Made by a program: the position numbers and the translations under genes | NCBI GenBank assembly: GCA_934047225.1 | Contig: OW203998.1 | Location: forward strand, 18,491,280-18,555,279 | Direction: 5' to 3' | DNA: 64,000 nucleotides | Origin: Ypsolopha sequella | Taxonomy: Eukaryota > Arthropoda > Insecta > Lepidoptera > Ypsolophidae | Notes under the pieces: generated by a model | The model's database searches: none | What the model was told of the DNA's origin: nothing | Seen by the model: only the letters and a program-made list of their open reading frames with translations | In this document: in pieces, positions 35,086 through 47,329 of the stretch | How positions within the stretch are numbered: the stretch's first letter is position 1 | How the letters are laid out: each line of letters opens with the position of its first letter

Positions 35086-36134
35086 CAAACGTAAGACGAT
35101 TAGATTAATTGTTTATTAATTTATTTAAAGCTCTTTACATTCGTTACCAACAATCTGAAGCCATTTTTGAGCAACAAACATAACTGATTTTCTGGGTCTT
35201 TTCTCTAGTACCGTGCCGTCAATATCAGTTGTTTATGACTAGAGCCTGCAATTTTATAGCACTGATGACATCCAAATAAGGTAGTTGGTGGAGTAAATAG
35301 AAGGATCTAGTAATAATACGAAAAGCTTTGGTTATGTTATGATATTATAATTAAATAATTTAAAAAAATCGCTTTTAACCTGTTAACAAACCATAAATTT
35401 CGTCAGATTGAAGTTAGACTAACTTTGCTTATTTTGGCCGTATTTATTTTGAACGTGATGTTCCCGAATATATTGTCCTTTTTGTGACAACTTTTTAGCT
35501 ACACCATTTACAAAACAGTTTATTGTCAATTATTTTCCAAAAATCATATTGGCTAACATATTTTTTTGAGACCTTTGTTACTACTGTAAAAACTTTCAAC
35601 GCAACCAAACAAATTTTTAACATAAAACTATTATGAGAACAAAATAAAGAGAACAACTGACACTAGGCACTTTATCAATGTGAAGTGTAGTACCATAAAA
35701 AAAAACATAATTATATAAAGTGAAGAAAATGAAGTTTGATAAATATCTATCAATATATCGCAAAAATTTTGTATAAAATTTAAAATTGTGATAGTATTTC
35801 TATTTCATAGTAGTTTAAACTTAATATAAGCACAGTTTTTGTTATTTAAATATGACTGTTCCATTTATTTCCCCATCTACCCTGTTGTGACGTCAGTGCT
35901 ACAAAATTGCGGACTCTATTTATGACGTTGGTTGTTGTTAAACATTAAAGAGTCGTCATCCAGCCCCGCAACGTTTACACCATCAACTTTCCTTTCCACA
36001 AATTAAGTGTAGTGAAATAATATAGTGAGTTCTTGTCTTTAAGAGTATGCAATCCAATTTAAATGTCTTCGGTATATCACTATTTGCCTAGGCAGGTCAT
36101 AAAAAACGATATCGATTTTTTTTCACCAAAAAAG
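35086..36134. other. No feature recognised
   Basis: AT-rich; a slightly GC-richer patch at 35880-36000 ('cagccccgcaacgtttacac') holds no ORF. Confidence 0.4.
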
Positions 36135-36250
36135 TAAATAATAGTTCCGAAGACGAGCGGAGCGAGGACGAGCGTGTTAGGTTTACTTGTATGTAAATTT
36201 TGGAAGCCGAGCAAAGCGAAGTGGAGCAAGGCGACCCCTGTAGTTTTCAC
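36135..36250 (+). repeat. 'gacgagcggagcgagg' dispersed repeat, copy 1
   Basis: 'cgagcggagcgaggacgagc', 'gttaggttta' and 'gtggagcaaggcgac' recur, slightly changed, at 38170-38270 ('gtgaagcgaggaggagagc', 'ttaggttta', 'gtggagcgaggcgac'). Class unknown. Confidence 0.6.
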
Positions 36251-36821
36251 AGAATTAAGATCTGCCTATGCAAATCGTTATTATACTGAATTTTACGATA
36301 TGCGGACGACACTTCGATTGAGAATAAATAGACTTTTATTTTACGGAATGTTGATCGAACTAGTTTAGTTATAATATATTTTTTAATGCTAGTGCTCATA
36401 AAGGCCCACTTTTTATGCATCAAAAGCGAACAGAAAGTCGATTATTTTGCCCTAGGGCTTTATTTTTATTATTTTTTATTTATTTACAATGGTTGGCTAA
36501 CCTGCAGCCTTTCCTGTGTACCATAAATGTTATACTTTTTTTCCACCGTTTAACGGGTCTGGATACAGTCCTTTTGAGCCAATCATAATTTGAAGTTCAC
36601 AAGATTATATTTATTTTATTTCCTCACACTATGCCTTAAAAAACGTAGTATGATACACGGGCGTAAGAGCAATAAATTACTCGGTTACGTTTCAAACACT
36701 CTCTATGCTCGTGTTTTAAATCGTTCTCGTATTATATTCCTTTTCGCCCTTGTAGCATAAACTACTATTTTGTTGTTTATCATCAAAGTATTTATATAAA
36801 TATAAAATAAAATATATCGTC
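36251..36821. other. No feature recognised
   Basis: AT-rich; no repeat partner found. Confidence 0.4.
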
Positions 36822-37140
36822 ATGGCATGAATCTCCGAGGTGTCAGAGGTGTTTCAAGTGTGAATTGTGAAATTCAAGTCACAGTCCACACTTGGTACAT
36901 CCGCGTTGGACCGACGTTTATTGCGTCCCAACATGATGAGTGATGAGCTCTTTTGCCATACTTCCAAATACACGTTTATTTAGGGCATGCAGGTTTCCTT
37001 ACGATGTTTTCTTTCACCGTTCAGCAAGTGGTAACTAAAACAAATAGTATGCAAATAAATTCCCAAAAACTGGGATCGGGGATTGAACCTAGATCTCAAG
37101 ATTGAGAGGCCAGCGTTCAACCCCTGAGCTACCGCCTCTG
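36822..37140 (-). repeat. tRNA-headed SINE, near full length
   Basis: In minus orientation the head reads 'ggtagctcaggggttgaacg' with a B-box-like 'taggttcaatccccg', then 'accacttgctgaacggtga', 'aggaaacctgcatgccctaa' and 'gtgtggactgtgacttgaat'. It is the longest and best preserved copy of the family at 13913 and 53905. Confidence 0.85.
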
Positions 37141-37289
37141 TATTTATAAACTATTTTGTTTTATTCCGTAATAAGGATTTAAATCACGATATTCTTTAGC
37201 AATAGTAAGAATTTATATAAATTGTATGAAGTGAGTGCTGTTAATTATGTAGCTTACATGCCTAGTAACTATTATAATAATCTGCGGTG

Positions 37290-37440
37290 AAGCTTAAGGC
37301 GATATGTAAAAGTTTTAGCTTCCCTGTTACTCCATATGCGAAAAAATCCTCAGTGCGAGAGGGACGGATTCGTGGAAAAGTATAAAAAAGTCAGTTTGTT
37401 ATTAATATAAAATGTACTAAAGTTAGTATCAAAATTTCGT
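37290..37440 (-). repeat. Dispersed family X, copy 2
   Basis: Reverse complement of 17665-17795, with 'ccctgttactccatatgcga', 'ttaaggcgatatgtaaa' and 'aatataaaatgtactaa'. 'gtgcgagagggacggattcg' is shared with the fragment at 19495. Confidence 0.7.
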
Positions 37441-37930
37441 TTAACTAGGTCCTAGATACCGTTAAAACCCATCTAATAAAATATAATTGGTGTCCATATG
37501 TCATTCTAAATTGTCAGGAGAATTGGTATCGAAATAGACCTCATTTCACTAAATATTTCTATCGAGTCGAATTTCTCCAATTGCGTTTCTGTTTTAACAG
37601 ATCCCTTAAAAAAGATTCCAAAAATAATATACTAATTTATCAGAATAATACATTATTTACTGAAGTAGATATGCAAGTTCTCAAAGTGTCGATTTTTTTT
37701 CCGTAGTGCCTTAAGAACACATAATATTTACGAGAAAACCTCAACGATGTTTCAGTCAATAGAGTATCCTTCATCAATCTACTCGGGATGCTCAATCGGT
37801 GACACCAAGTCATGTTGCAAGCTCCCGAACATTCCGCGTAAACTTATCGAAGCCGCTTAGTTGACCGAAACGTCGAACATTTCCCGTTTCAAAGTGAATA
37901 TTTGGTGGGAAATTATTAATCGGGCGAATA
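37441..37930. other. No feature recognised
   Basis: No coding trace; no partner found. Confidence 0.4.
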
Positions 37931-38190
37931 AAAATATAATAAGCGACTTCAAGTGTCCGGAATAAATACCAAAGTAGTACTAAAAATACTGAGTGGGCGA
38001 ATTTAAAGTATGGAATAGAAAATATTTCACCAAAAGTCAAAAAAGACGGGCGAAGCGAGGAAAATATAATAAGCGACTTCAAGTGTCCGGAATAAATACC
38101 AAAGTAGTACATACCAAAAATACTAAGTGGGTGAATTTAAAGGAAGGGAATAGAAAATATTTCACCAAAAGTCAGAAAAGACGAGTGAAG
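37931..38190 (+). repeat. Tandem duplication, 130-base period
   Basis: 'aaaatataataagcgacttc' and 'caagtgtccggaataaatac' start at 37931 and again at 38061; both units then have 'gaatagaaaatatttcacca' and 'aaaagtca(a/g)aaaagacg'. The second unit runs into the 'gacgagtgaagcgagg' repeat (38170-38270). Confidence 0.9.
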
Positions 38191-38598
38191 CGAGGAGGAG
38201 AGCGTCTTAGGTTTATGTGTAAAATAAAATAAGGAGCCGAGCGAAACGGAGTGGAGCGAGGCGACGCCTCTATGGGAAATGGCCCATACGCCATAAGAGT
38301 TAAAAGCGCATTTCCCACTTTTAAGAACTGTCAGTTTCTTCCTTCGTGCAATAAATATACTTAAGGTAGCTACATACATAAATCGCAAACTTAGTATTAA
38401 GTATTTTATAAATACGTTGACTAGATATTCTCAAAAAAAAAGTATAATAACTCCCACTAAATTAGACTTTACGCTTGAACGCAGTATTCTCTCTGCTCCA
38501 CTAAGTAATATAAAGCTGTTGTTACACAAATAAAGCCGTTTATTTATTAATTCTCTGCAGCTAACTCTCGGCTTTAAACCTTGCAGCAGCATCATTAA

Positions 38599-38984
38599 GA
38601 GCGGTTTCGTAGCCGGATTGTGAAAAACCCGCCTTTTTCTAATTAATCGAAACAGAACACTTAAATTCAAAATTCAAAGTAAACCTGATTACCTATGTAT
38701 TGTGTGTATATTCGCAATGTTTCCATTAGTTTCTGTAAATTGGAACTTCAATAATTATGAATTTACAAAATTTTGAACATCTGGAATTTCAAAAACATGG
38801 AATTAAAAAAAAAAAAAAAACTGGGTTGCAGAAACCAATGGAAACTTTGCGATAGCAGCAGCATACACAATACATAGGTAATGAGGTTTTGTTGAATAAC
38901 TATTGAGTGAATTTTGAATTTGAGTGTTCTGTTTTGATTAAATTAAAAAAGGCGGGTTTTTACAATCCGACTGCGAAACCGCTC
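38599..38984. mobile_element. Foldback MITE bounded by TTAA
   Basis: TTAA lies at both borders (38595-38598, 38985-38988). The ends are 'gagcggtttcgtagccggat' and, in complement, 'gagcggtttcgcagtcggat'. Inner arms share 'cccgccttttt', 'acagaacact', 'ttacctatgtattgtgt' and 'tttccatt(a/g)gtttctg'. TTAA duplications and palindromic ends suggest a piggyBac-type non-autonomous element; with TTAA part of both repeats, the assignment is an inference. Confidence 0.75.
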
Positions 38985-39139
38985 TTAAGTTTTAGTTGGT
39001 TATATATGTGAAACTGGCTGCATGACAAAGTTTTAAATGATTATAAGTTATATCATAAAATAAAATGTCAGGTGTTATTAATATATTATATACTTTTGCC
39101 CATAGTTTTGCTCGCGTAGTAGTGATTTTCAAACAAATT

Positions 39140-39430
39140 TTCAAATCTTTTTCTAGCTTTTGCCCGCGGCTTCGCCTGCGTTGGTTTAATTTTTGGGTAG
39201 TCCTATCAAATCTTTTAATATTTTTGGACTAATAATTTTAGAGTGCGTGACTTTGACATTTGGTTTTCAATAAAATTATTTTATATATCTAATCCTATGT
39301 GTTTGTCTCTATGTAACAATGATGATAATAAAGAAAACCGTATCCAAATCTGTTCAGTGGTTCTCGAGTTAAGGCTCCAGTCCCCTAAAAATAAGTATTC
39401 TTGCAGAATTATCAGAAAAGAAAGATTTTA
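39140..39430 (-). mobile_element. Helitron-like fragment
   Basis: In minus orientation the 3' end reads 'aggcgaagccgcgggcaaaa' then GCTAG, as in many lepidopteran Helitron-like repeats. Upstream in that orientation lies 'ccactgaacagatttggat'. Borders are uncertain. Confidence 0.45.
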
Positions 39431-40644
39431 TTTTAGTCAGTAGGAAAGCAATAAATAAAATACATTTTACGTCAATTTATAGTATGGAATTTAAAGATTT
39501 CAAAACTTATTTTTTCATTTACTTTAATGCTACTTTAAATAGGTTTTTTAGGCTTTAAACATACCTTAATTTATGTTCTACGCGTTGAGAGTCTCATTCA
39601 TGCACACGTTACGTAAAAATTATGACAAAAACAAGAAATTTACTCAGGTAACATTTATTCCCATATATTCAACAATAATCTTACCTGGTTACTTTTTTGG
39701 ATAATACTTTAGTTTTCTTATTTCGAGTGCTTTAAGTAGTTGTTATTTTATGAATTCAACCACTGATAAAATATTTTTTTTCTACTAGAAAACTATCGTT
39801 TAGCGTAGTCAAATTTAAAACACGTAGAATAGAACTATTAAGGGGAACGAAAATACAAACAGAAATAAAATGTCAGCTTTCGGATGATTTTGTTGCAATA
39901 ATTAGGTTACGTATAGCCATAAAAAAAATACATGTTTTTGGTTGAACTTTAAGGTATTCATTTTCCACAAACCACGTTAATCGATTCATATTTGTACTGT
40001 CAATGAATTTTTTTGTAACCCTCTATTGCACACTTCTTATCGATTTTATTTCAAGTATCGCTTTCGCGATTTTGTTGGTTTTTTTTTAATAAAATTAGTG
40101 TGAATAATATCTATTCATTTTCCAAATACCACGTTATTCGGGTCAAAAAAAGCACCCCCTTTTTCCAAAAATACGTAAATCGACTGATGCAGTCAGCGGC
40201 AGCAAGATATTGTCAGTCTACGCCTAGCGTTGGCGCCCGTAAGACGTGGAACCTGTGCCCTTTTTTGCAAGCTATAAATATCTCCCAAAACTACTTCAAA
40301 ACACATTGAAATTAATTTTATAAAGTAATATTTCGAGGAGCATCATATTCCTGCCGTTAAAAACTCAACAAAATATGCGTATGAGTGATTTAGCTACATG
40401 GTGCCATAGTCATAACAACAAAACTGAATGAATTTGGAATGAATTCATACTTTTATGCGGGAAAATAATATAGGTGTTACTCTAAAAGAATAATTTTGTG
40501 ATCGTTATTGAAACCCAAATTAATTTACTTATACTTACTGAGATCCGTAACAAACGTCAATGACCTTTTCGTAAAATTACCCTCTAGTATTGGCTCACCA
40601 TTTCAGGTCCAATAAGTGAAGTTTTTTGCAAATTATATAGGTAC

Positions 40645-42448
40645 ACTTACTTGGGATAAATCGCCAAGCATTTAAAACACAGACATTTATTTTGAAATAT
40701 TTACAGTGCATGGCAAAATTATTAGATCGTAGATAATCCTGTCGGTACATGTTCAGGTTCTGTTACGCAAAATGAAAACAATGAAACTCTTTTAGGATTA
40801 ATTTGTTATCCCTATGTTTGTCTGTCTGTCCGTTTGTCTAGACAATTTTTTCTGGGTAAAATTAATAAATACCAATATAAACGGCCGTCTATAGAGCTGC
40901 AAAAACGTACTTTTGACGTTTTTATTTATATTACGTTTTAGGTTTTTACGTTTTTTTTTTTTTAGGTTTTTCATACAAATTATATCACTATGAAAATGTA
41001 GGGATGGACACTTGAGATAATATTTTGCATTTAAAAGTCAACACAGAAAGGAATTGTTGAACAAATAATGTAAAAAATATGAAAACCATGTTGTTCTATT
41101 CTAAAGGGATTAAATATCTACTGTTCAATGTGGCGATAGCTTTGTTTATTTTTTTCCTTGAATTATTTTTTACTAAGATAACAAATAGTTCAATACAAGG
41201 TTTTCCTTAAGAGGTCCCTTTACCCCTGTATTTTTCTTAAAATTCATACAATAGGTATAAACTGAATGTGAAGTCTACAGCTTATTTTCTTCATATCTTT
41301 TTTCATGAGTATATTCGAGTGACATCTAACTACGTCTCTATACAGCCCAAAAAGCAAAATTTGATAAAACACCATCATAATAGCTGTCAGGATATCGTCA
41401 ATATTGCCTCGTTTTTACGCAAAGTTTAACAAGTTTGTATATTTTTATCTATACTGGAAATAAAAAAGAGAGAAATACAGGCGTCGTTCATGTTAAGATG
41501 ACTAAGTTTGCACACTTTGCTAAGTATAAACAATTACCGTTTCATGGAAAACTGTTTTGACCTGAAACCATTTCACAAATTCAATTAACTTATTTTGAAT
41601 ATCTTGTCATCTTGCACTTCTTGATGAGAAATACAATTTCAATAAGTAAAAATACAACTTTTAGTTAAGAAAACTTATAGTTAAAAGTCTGCTGTATGCA
41701 TTAACATATTTTTAATTATATTACAATAGTAATAAAATAATTGGCTTATCCGTCGTCGTGATACCAGCCGTAAATTTCTTAAATAATCTGATATCACGCT
41801 TATGGAAAACCCAATTATTTTGAAGATACCATAATATCATTAAAATATGTTTATGCATATAGCAAACTTTTAACAATAAATTGTCTTAGCTAAAAGTTGT
41901 ACTTTACCGTTATAATTATTTCTTAATATTTTGTCACAAATTCGGAGAAATAGCCCTTCAGGAAAACCTTGTATGAAAATATTTGTTATCTTTGTAACAA
42001 AGAAAAAAAAATAATAAACAAAGCTATCGCCACATTGAACAAACAGTAAATTATTAATCCCTTTAGAATCGAAAGATATGGTTTTATATTTTTTACATTA
42101 TTTGTTCTACAGTTCCTTTCTGTGTTTTCTTTCAAAAGCAAAATATTATGTGAAGTGTTGATCTCTATATTTTCATAAGGAGGAAATTTGTATGAAAAAG
42201 TTAAACAAAAGGCCATAAAAACGTTATAATATGTATATTTTACAGGGCTGTAAATATTAGCATTTATTAATTTTACCCAGAAAAATTGCCTAGACAAACG
42301 GACAAACAGACAAACATAGGGACAACAAATTAATCCTAAAAGAGTTTTGTTTTTTCATTTTGCGTAAAGGGACCTGAACATTTCAAACTATGATACAAAT
42401 AAATTTCTATATTTTAAACACTTGGCGATTTATCCCAAGGGTAAACAG
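40645..42448. repeat. 1.8-kb near-palindrome, interrupted on its left arm
   Basis: The left arm (40645-41212, then 41640-41750) pairs with the right arm (about 41765-42448). Examples: 'cttgggataaatcgccaag' with its complement at 42420; 'gttcaatgtggcgatagctt' (41128) with its complement near 42020; 'caacttttagttaag' (41657) with its complement near 41895. The centre is near 41765. The left arm is broken by a family R copy (41213-41640), which therefore arrived after the palindrome formed. ORF 41986-42297 lies in an arm and is not supported. Confidence 0.85.
41213..41640 (+). repeat. Dispersed family R, copy 2
   Basis: Begins 'gaggtccctttacc' exactly at the edge of the palindrome arm and follows 4033-4450 to 'cacttcttgatgagaaa'. 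Its left border is sharp; the right border is less clear. Confidence 0.75.
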
Positions 42449-43625
42449 GTGTCCCAAAAGTCAACGCTTTCCCTTGGAAGGCTGGTAGGCCAGCTCATGA
42501 CTGACTAGAATATCAAATTATGACCTCAGCAAAAAGTAGATAGTCTTCGAGTTGATGGTACTTTTATAAATTCGAATAGATTTTTGAGAGTCAAAGCTAA
42601 CCAGTTCTAAATTCTAAGAATAAAATTTTTGTTGCGCAACTCTGAATAGTCATGCTATTGATAAAGTCAAAAATAAACCTTGAAATGCTGTTACATCAGG
42701 AACAAAAATAAAAACCCAATTTATGAGCAATTTTTTGTAATTAGGTTAGTTCGATACCACACCCTGAAAAAAAATGTCCTATGTTAGTTTTGCAAATTGT
42801 CTTAAATAACGGCTCATCAAATAGGTATTGTTTTTCAAATGATCTGGCAATTTCTGTGTATTACTTTTGAAAAAAAAGTTATTGCTATTTTACTGCCAAA
42901 GGAGCTGCGTATTTTTTTAAATAATTAAAATTTAGAATGAAAGAGTGGCGGGCAGTAAAAATATTTGACGTTCATTAGAAATGCCATTTAACACGCGTTA
43001 GAGTGAGATAAATAGTGACGCTATTTAAAATGAGTTGGAATGAGATAGTAACGCAGTTAAACGTGGTTGAATGAGAGAGGCATAATTGATATAGGCTACA
43101 GTGAGATAGATAGTGACGTGGTGCATTCCTTCTGAGAATATTTGTTAGTTTCCACTTTTTGTAATAACAACTTTAGTAAAAAGTTTTTGTAAAGAAATTT
43201 TTGGTCCAATTTATTTTCCCGCAAGTGTAAAATCAGCTCAACGGGCGAAAAATATTTAAAGAATGGGTAATGGTGACAATTAACCGTCACAATATTATTA
43301 TGTATCTCTAAAGGAGTGTCTGAAATGTTCCGAGGGTCAACTGATAAATCAAACACTCAAAAAACCACTTTTAGCCGACCATAATAAATTTACGTCCCGA
43401 CGTGATAGCAAGTAGGATCAATGCCGTGTGACGATGATCGAAATACACTAATAAATTAGATAAAATAAAATACGTATTACTTTTGACCCTGCCTCGTCCA
43501 CTCTATTCGTATTTTTGCTATGGTGACGCGAGCTTAGAGACCGGGACGAATTTCCCCCCGCGCGCTATCGTAAAATAGAATAAGCCACGCCCGGAACTGG
43601 TTTTTGTTTTGGCTATGTCATACTC
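42449..43625. other. Right flank of the TTAA insertion
   Basis: Contains two near copies of 'agtgagata(a/g)atagtgacg' (43002 and 43100) and a GC-rich end. The ORF 43096-43356 (minus) is not recognised. Confidence 0.4.
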
Positions 43626-45475
43626 TTAATAAGTGAAATAACAAAAAACGGTATTTAAAAAATTATTTTAAGAACATTTATCAAATCGAAACTTATCGAG
43701 AGTTTAAAACACAAAACGCGTCCATATTTCCCTTAGTTTCGCTGGGACATCGCAGCGTTCAGACGTGTGTTGTGTAGCTCGACGTCATTTTACCTCCTGC
43801 TCGCATGGTTGCTCCCTTTCCCTCGCATAGATTCTTATGGAGAAGCGAACTGTAACATGAAAGTTTCTCTACTTGAATATTGCACTTATCATTTAATAAG
43901 TAAACAACTATGGATAAAATATTTTTTGAATATTTTAAGAAATCCCTGTTTCGATAAAATAAAGTCTAATCTACGTCTGTCCGTATTTCACAGCATCATA
44001 ACTTTAGCACCGTAAAGATAAAAACATGAAATTTGGCACAAAAATAGCATTAATTTGCCTACATATTACTTGTAAAAAAAAATATGAAAAATTTTAAATT
44101 TTTTAAAATATTTTCAAAACAAAAGTGAGAAAAATAAAAATTATCCTAAAAATACAATATGGGTATCAAACTGTAGACACTAAAAAGGTGATTGTAAAAA
44201 TATATACTTTTACTATATTTACTGGCACTGGTTTTGTGTAATCTTTAAAAAAAACTACAATAATGTGTATGTCCGAAACTGGTAGACCGAAAAATATGAA
44301 AAAAATGTCCATGTAGATCATAACTGACCAATAACCGGGAAAACTATAGTGATTTAAAAATATAAAAAAGTATAATAAATAAAAAAAATATTTATAAAAA
44401 TACAATATGGGTATCAATCACATTGTAGGTATTAAAAAGCTTATTGTAATAATATATAGTTTGGCTATATTTAATTGCATTTATTTCGAGAAATCCTTGA
44501 AAATCTATAAAAAATGTATGTCCCCCCTCTTATCTCCAAAACTGGTGGACCGAAAAATATGAAAAAATCATGGTAATATGCGTTTACGTAAGAATTACAG
44601 AAAAAATAAAGCGGTTGAGAAATTCACGAAAAAAATTATAAAACTAAATTTATCATCCACAATACGGAACCCTAGGTTCTGACTAGAGTCTGACTCGCAG
44701 TTGGCCGGTTTTTTTTCAAGATGTTTGCGGTAGGCCGTTTTTTTTGGGTGGTTTTAATTTAGTTTTCGGAGCTTTTATTACCACCCTTAATTTTTACCAT
44801 AAGTATCCGGTTATCCGGATAATACATTATCCGTTATCCGGATATTAAAAATGTGCGCATAATTGCATGCCCTAATTCGCTTAGATTAAGTTATGTTAAT
44901 GTGTGTAAATTCGAAAACTCGTAAAGCCATATTATAGAAGTTGTGGTCTAAAAAACCCACGGGGATGGCGTGACACAAATTTTATACCAGCACCGCTGTC
45001 GCCACTTTTTGGAATAACTAAAGCCGAAGCTACATCCTTTTTATTACTTTACTTACTTTTATTTAAAATATCTTAAAAAGCTATCGAAGTCACTAAAACC
45101 GACAGTCGAGATAACAACGTGCTAGACAATAATGCATCAAAACAAAAGATCGTACACAGCTGCGGTTCTTATCATTAAAACATCACATTTCTAAAACTAA
45201 ATTTTTGCCTTTTTTATTGCACCTTGGTCATAATCATGGACACACAAACTGACAGACACTTAATTACCGTAAGAGTTTCTATTTTTGATATAATATTACT
45301 TAAAGAACTGATTGTAATATGTGTGTGAGTATTAGGAATACATAATTTTAAATGTTTTCATTGTTACGATTTGATTATTAATTTTCTACATTTCCAAATG
45401 TTATAAAGGTATTTTTTTTGTCAGGCATTAGTTAAATGAAAATCTTGATGAATAAAGAAATTTTCGGGCATAACT

Positions 45476-45640
45476 ACACACTTTTTAGGGCATGCAGGTT
45501 TCCTTAGAGCGATAGGGCTCATCACGTTGAGACGTAATAATTGTCAGAGAAACGCGGGTGTACTTATAGGTACACGTATGGGTGGACTTATGACTTGCAT
45601 CTCACAGTTCACACTCGGAACACCTCTTGACACCCCTTCG
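45476..45640 (+). repeat. SINE fragment in copy B
   Basis: Orthologous in position to 2090-2240, with 'agggcatgcaggtttcctta', the ancestral form of the word that is altered in copy A. Confidence 0.75.
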
Positions 45641-45992
45641 GTAAAAATCTGCAAATAATTGCATGACCTGTAAAATGTATTGTGTCTAAATACTAATCAT
45701 TCTTACTGCTACCAATAAGCCATTTATTCTAGGTAGATTTACTTTTGTTTATTTTGCTTTTGCAAATTCATTTTGTTTGTTCCGATAAACAAACCAAACT
45801 TTGTAAATTACCGTTACTTGAATAATTAAAAATCTTCACATGTCAAATTTTACGTAATCGTACACTCATTTAACGAAGTAGAGCAACATTCAGGTGCGGT
45901 CTCTAACATCTTAATGCAGCGGGGGGAGCGCCACTTCTAAAGTCTCAGGTAAGATGAAAGCGAAATGTTGCAAAGAGAGTCTGGGGCCTTAA

Positions 45993-46446
45993 GGGTATGT
46001 AGAGAAATCTGCCCTGCTCCAACGCTTTCATTGAGATTAGACGTGTTTAAAAACATATTAAATATATTTTATTCAATTAAATTACATATTAAAATATGAC
46101 GGCCGTTTTATATTACATTTTGTACGACATTTATTTTGGTACGAGTTTTATTTTCTAAAACCTAATATAACTCAAATGTAATTATATAAAGATTTAGGCC
46201 CATCTTTGCGATTATATTGGATGCAGGAAATATCAACTAATCGTGTACGAAATGGTCAAAATATTAAGATTAAGGAGTGACATAAGACATATATTTGTTT
46301 AAATTTTATTATCACAATTTCAAAAATTAATTTAGAAAGTGACAATATCGGGAGATCCCCGCCTTAAAACTTCAACCGGAACATACAGACAGGCAAAAAA
46401 ATATAAAAGTAGTTTAGGCCTTAGTTTTAAAATTTTGCAAAAATAT
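45993..46446. other. No feature recognised
   Basis: Sequence unique to the right side of copy B. AATAAA in minus orientation near 46305 could serve the ORF at 46447-46806. Confidence 0.4.
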
Positions 46447-46806
46447 TCAATTTTCAGACAAGACTTTTTTACTACTTTTCTTTGTAGCATAAATTAACAT
46501 CTTGATATTGTCTTTATTTGCCAAGGATCTTATTACTTTTTCTTTGTCAATTTCATAAATTACGAGAACGCTTGACAATATCTGTGACCAATTCGAGATA
46601 TCCAGCTTCCCGCAGATACAATCAGCCAACAAGAACAAAAAAAGTTCGTCGGAGTTATTTTTATGGTGTCCGGGTTCCGTTTTTTTCTCTGTATATTTTT
46701 CTTTTTCGAAAACTGTAACAGACAAACTAATGCTACTCAGCAACTCTCTGTTATACTTGTCTTCCGGTAAGGCTTCTTGTGACAATGAACGACCAAATCC
46801 TAGCAC
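46447..46806 (-). CDS. Unrecognised open frame, 119 codons, no ATG at its start
   Basis: Minus-strand frame, open from a TAA just upstream of 46806 to a TGA at 46447. It starts GTG, not ATG, so it may be an exon fragment or a relic. Composition is protein-like: 'LSQEALPEDKYNRELLSSI', 'FLFLLADCICGKLDISNWSQ', 'SSVLVIYEIDKEKVIRSLAN', with a Lys-rich end. I know no family that fits. 'ctaac' and 'gctag|g' just inside the 5' end could act as branch point and splice acceptor, though the pyrimidine tract is poor. AATAAA lies about 130 bases past the stop. It could also be a chance frame or a piece of an unknown element. Confidence 0.35.
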   Translation of the reverse strand: MLGFGRSLSQEALPEDKYNRELLSSISLSVTVFEKEKYTEKKTEPGHHKNNSDELFLFLLADCICGKLDISNWSQILSSVLVIYEIDKEKVIRSLANKDNIKMLIYATKKSSKKVLSEN

Positions 46807-47329
46807 CAGTTAGGAAGGATTTGTCAGCAGTTGGGTCTTGATCGAGAGCTGGACTGAATAACACATGGATTAAATAAAAGTCCTAAATAAAACCAAAAAT
46901 GCATTAAAAGTCCTAAATCATCAAATAGGACTTTTTTAATCGTGAGCGAGCTTGCGGACTTTTCGGACTTTTACGGATATCGGGCTTAGTCCGTTAGTCC
47001 GTTTCGTTTAACTTTAAAGAAATGATTAATGCAATTATAGCCTGAAAAATATTGTTATACGACGAATATCATACTGACTCTTTTGAAGGAATCAAAATAT
47101 CAAATTGTAACACTGTATTTATTGCATATAGCTCTCTCTTGAAGTAATTTAACGGCTTTTTTCGGACCAACTCAAACTGGACCGGCTTTTTACCGAGATC
47201 TCTAGTCCGCTTGCTTCGCTTCACTTTAGGAGTTCGTATTTAAACGGACCAATTTCGGCCTTTTTTTCCAGGGCCTCTGTCCAGGACCTGTCAAGGGTAG
47301 ATATTTATAGCAATCAGTGGTTGCATCTC
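46807..47329. other. Spacer with repeated 'gtcctaaat' and 'cggactttt' words
   Basis: 'aaaagtcctaaat' occurs at 46878 and 46908 and 'aggacttttttaa' at 46928; 'ttagtccgttagtccgtttc' follows. No gene. Confidence 0.4.

Larger units (their letters stand above)
39842..43625. mobile_element. 3.78-kb insertion with TTAA target duplication
   Basis: The empty site in copy A has one TTAA (256-259). In copy B, TTAA stands on both sides (39838-39841 and 43626-43629) of unrelated DNA, so this is a clean insertion with a TTAA duplication, the hallmark of piggyBac-type transposition. The outer ends are 'ggggaacgaaaatac' and '...gctatgtcatactc'; they do not form an obvious inverted repeat, and no transposase is present. 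It could be a composite non-autonomous element. The right end is GC-rich ('gaatttccccccgcgcgcta'). Confidence 0.8.
39583..45992 (+). repeat. Segmental direct repeat, copy B, split by an insertion
   Basis: 39583-39841 matches 1-259 and 43626-45992 matches 256-2565, with shared order and orientation. The matching parts carry the same inner features: the 'ggccggttt' repeat end near 44700 and the SINE fragment at 45476-45640. Small indels distinguish the copies (for example extra bases near 45310-45345). The 3.78-kb interruption is described separately. Confidence 0.9.

Noticed and set aside
41986..42297. 103-codon minus-strand ORF
   Set aside because: It lies within one arm of the 1.8-kb palindrome; the paired arm does not keep the frame and no domain is visible.
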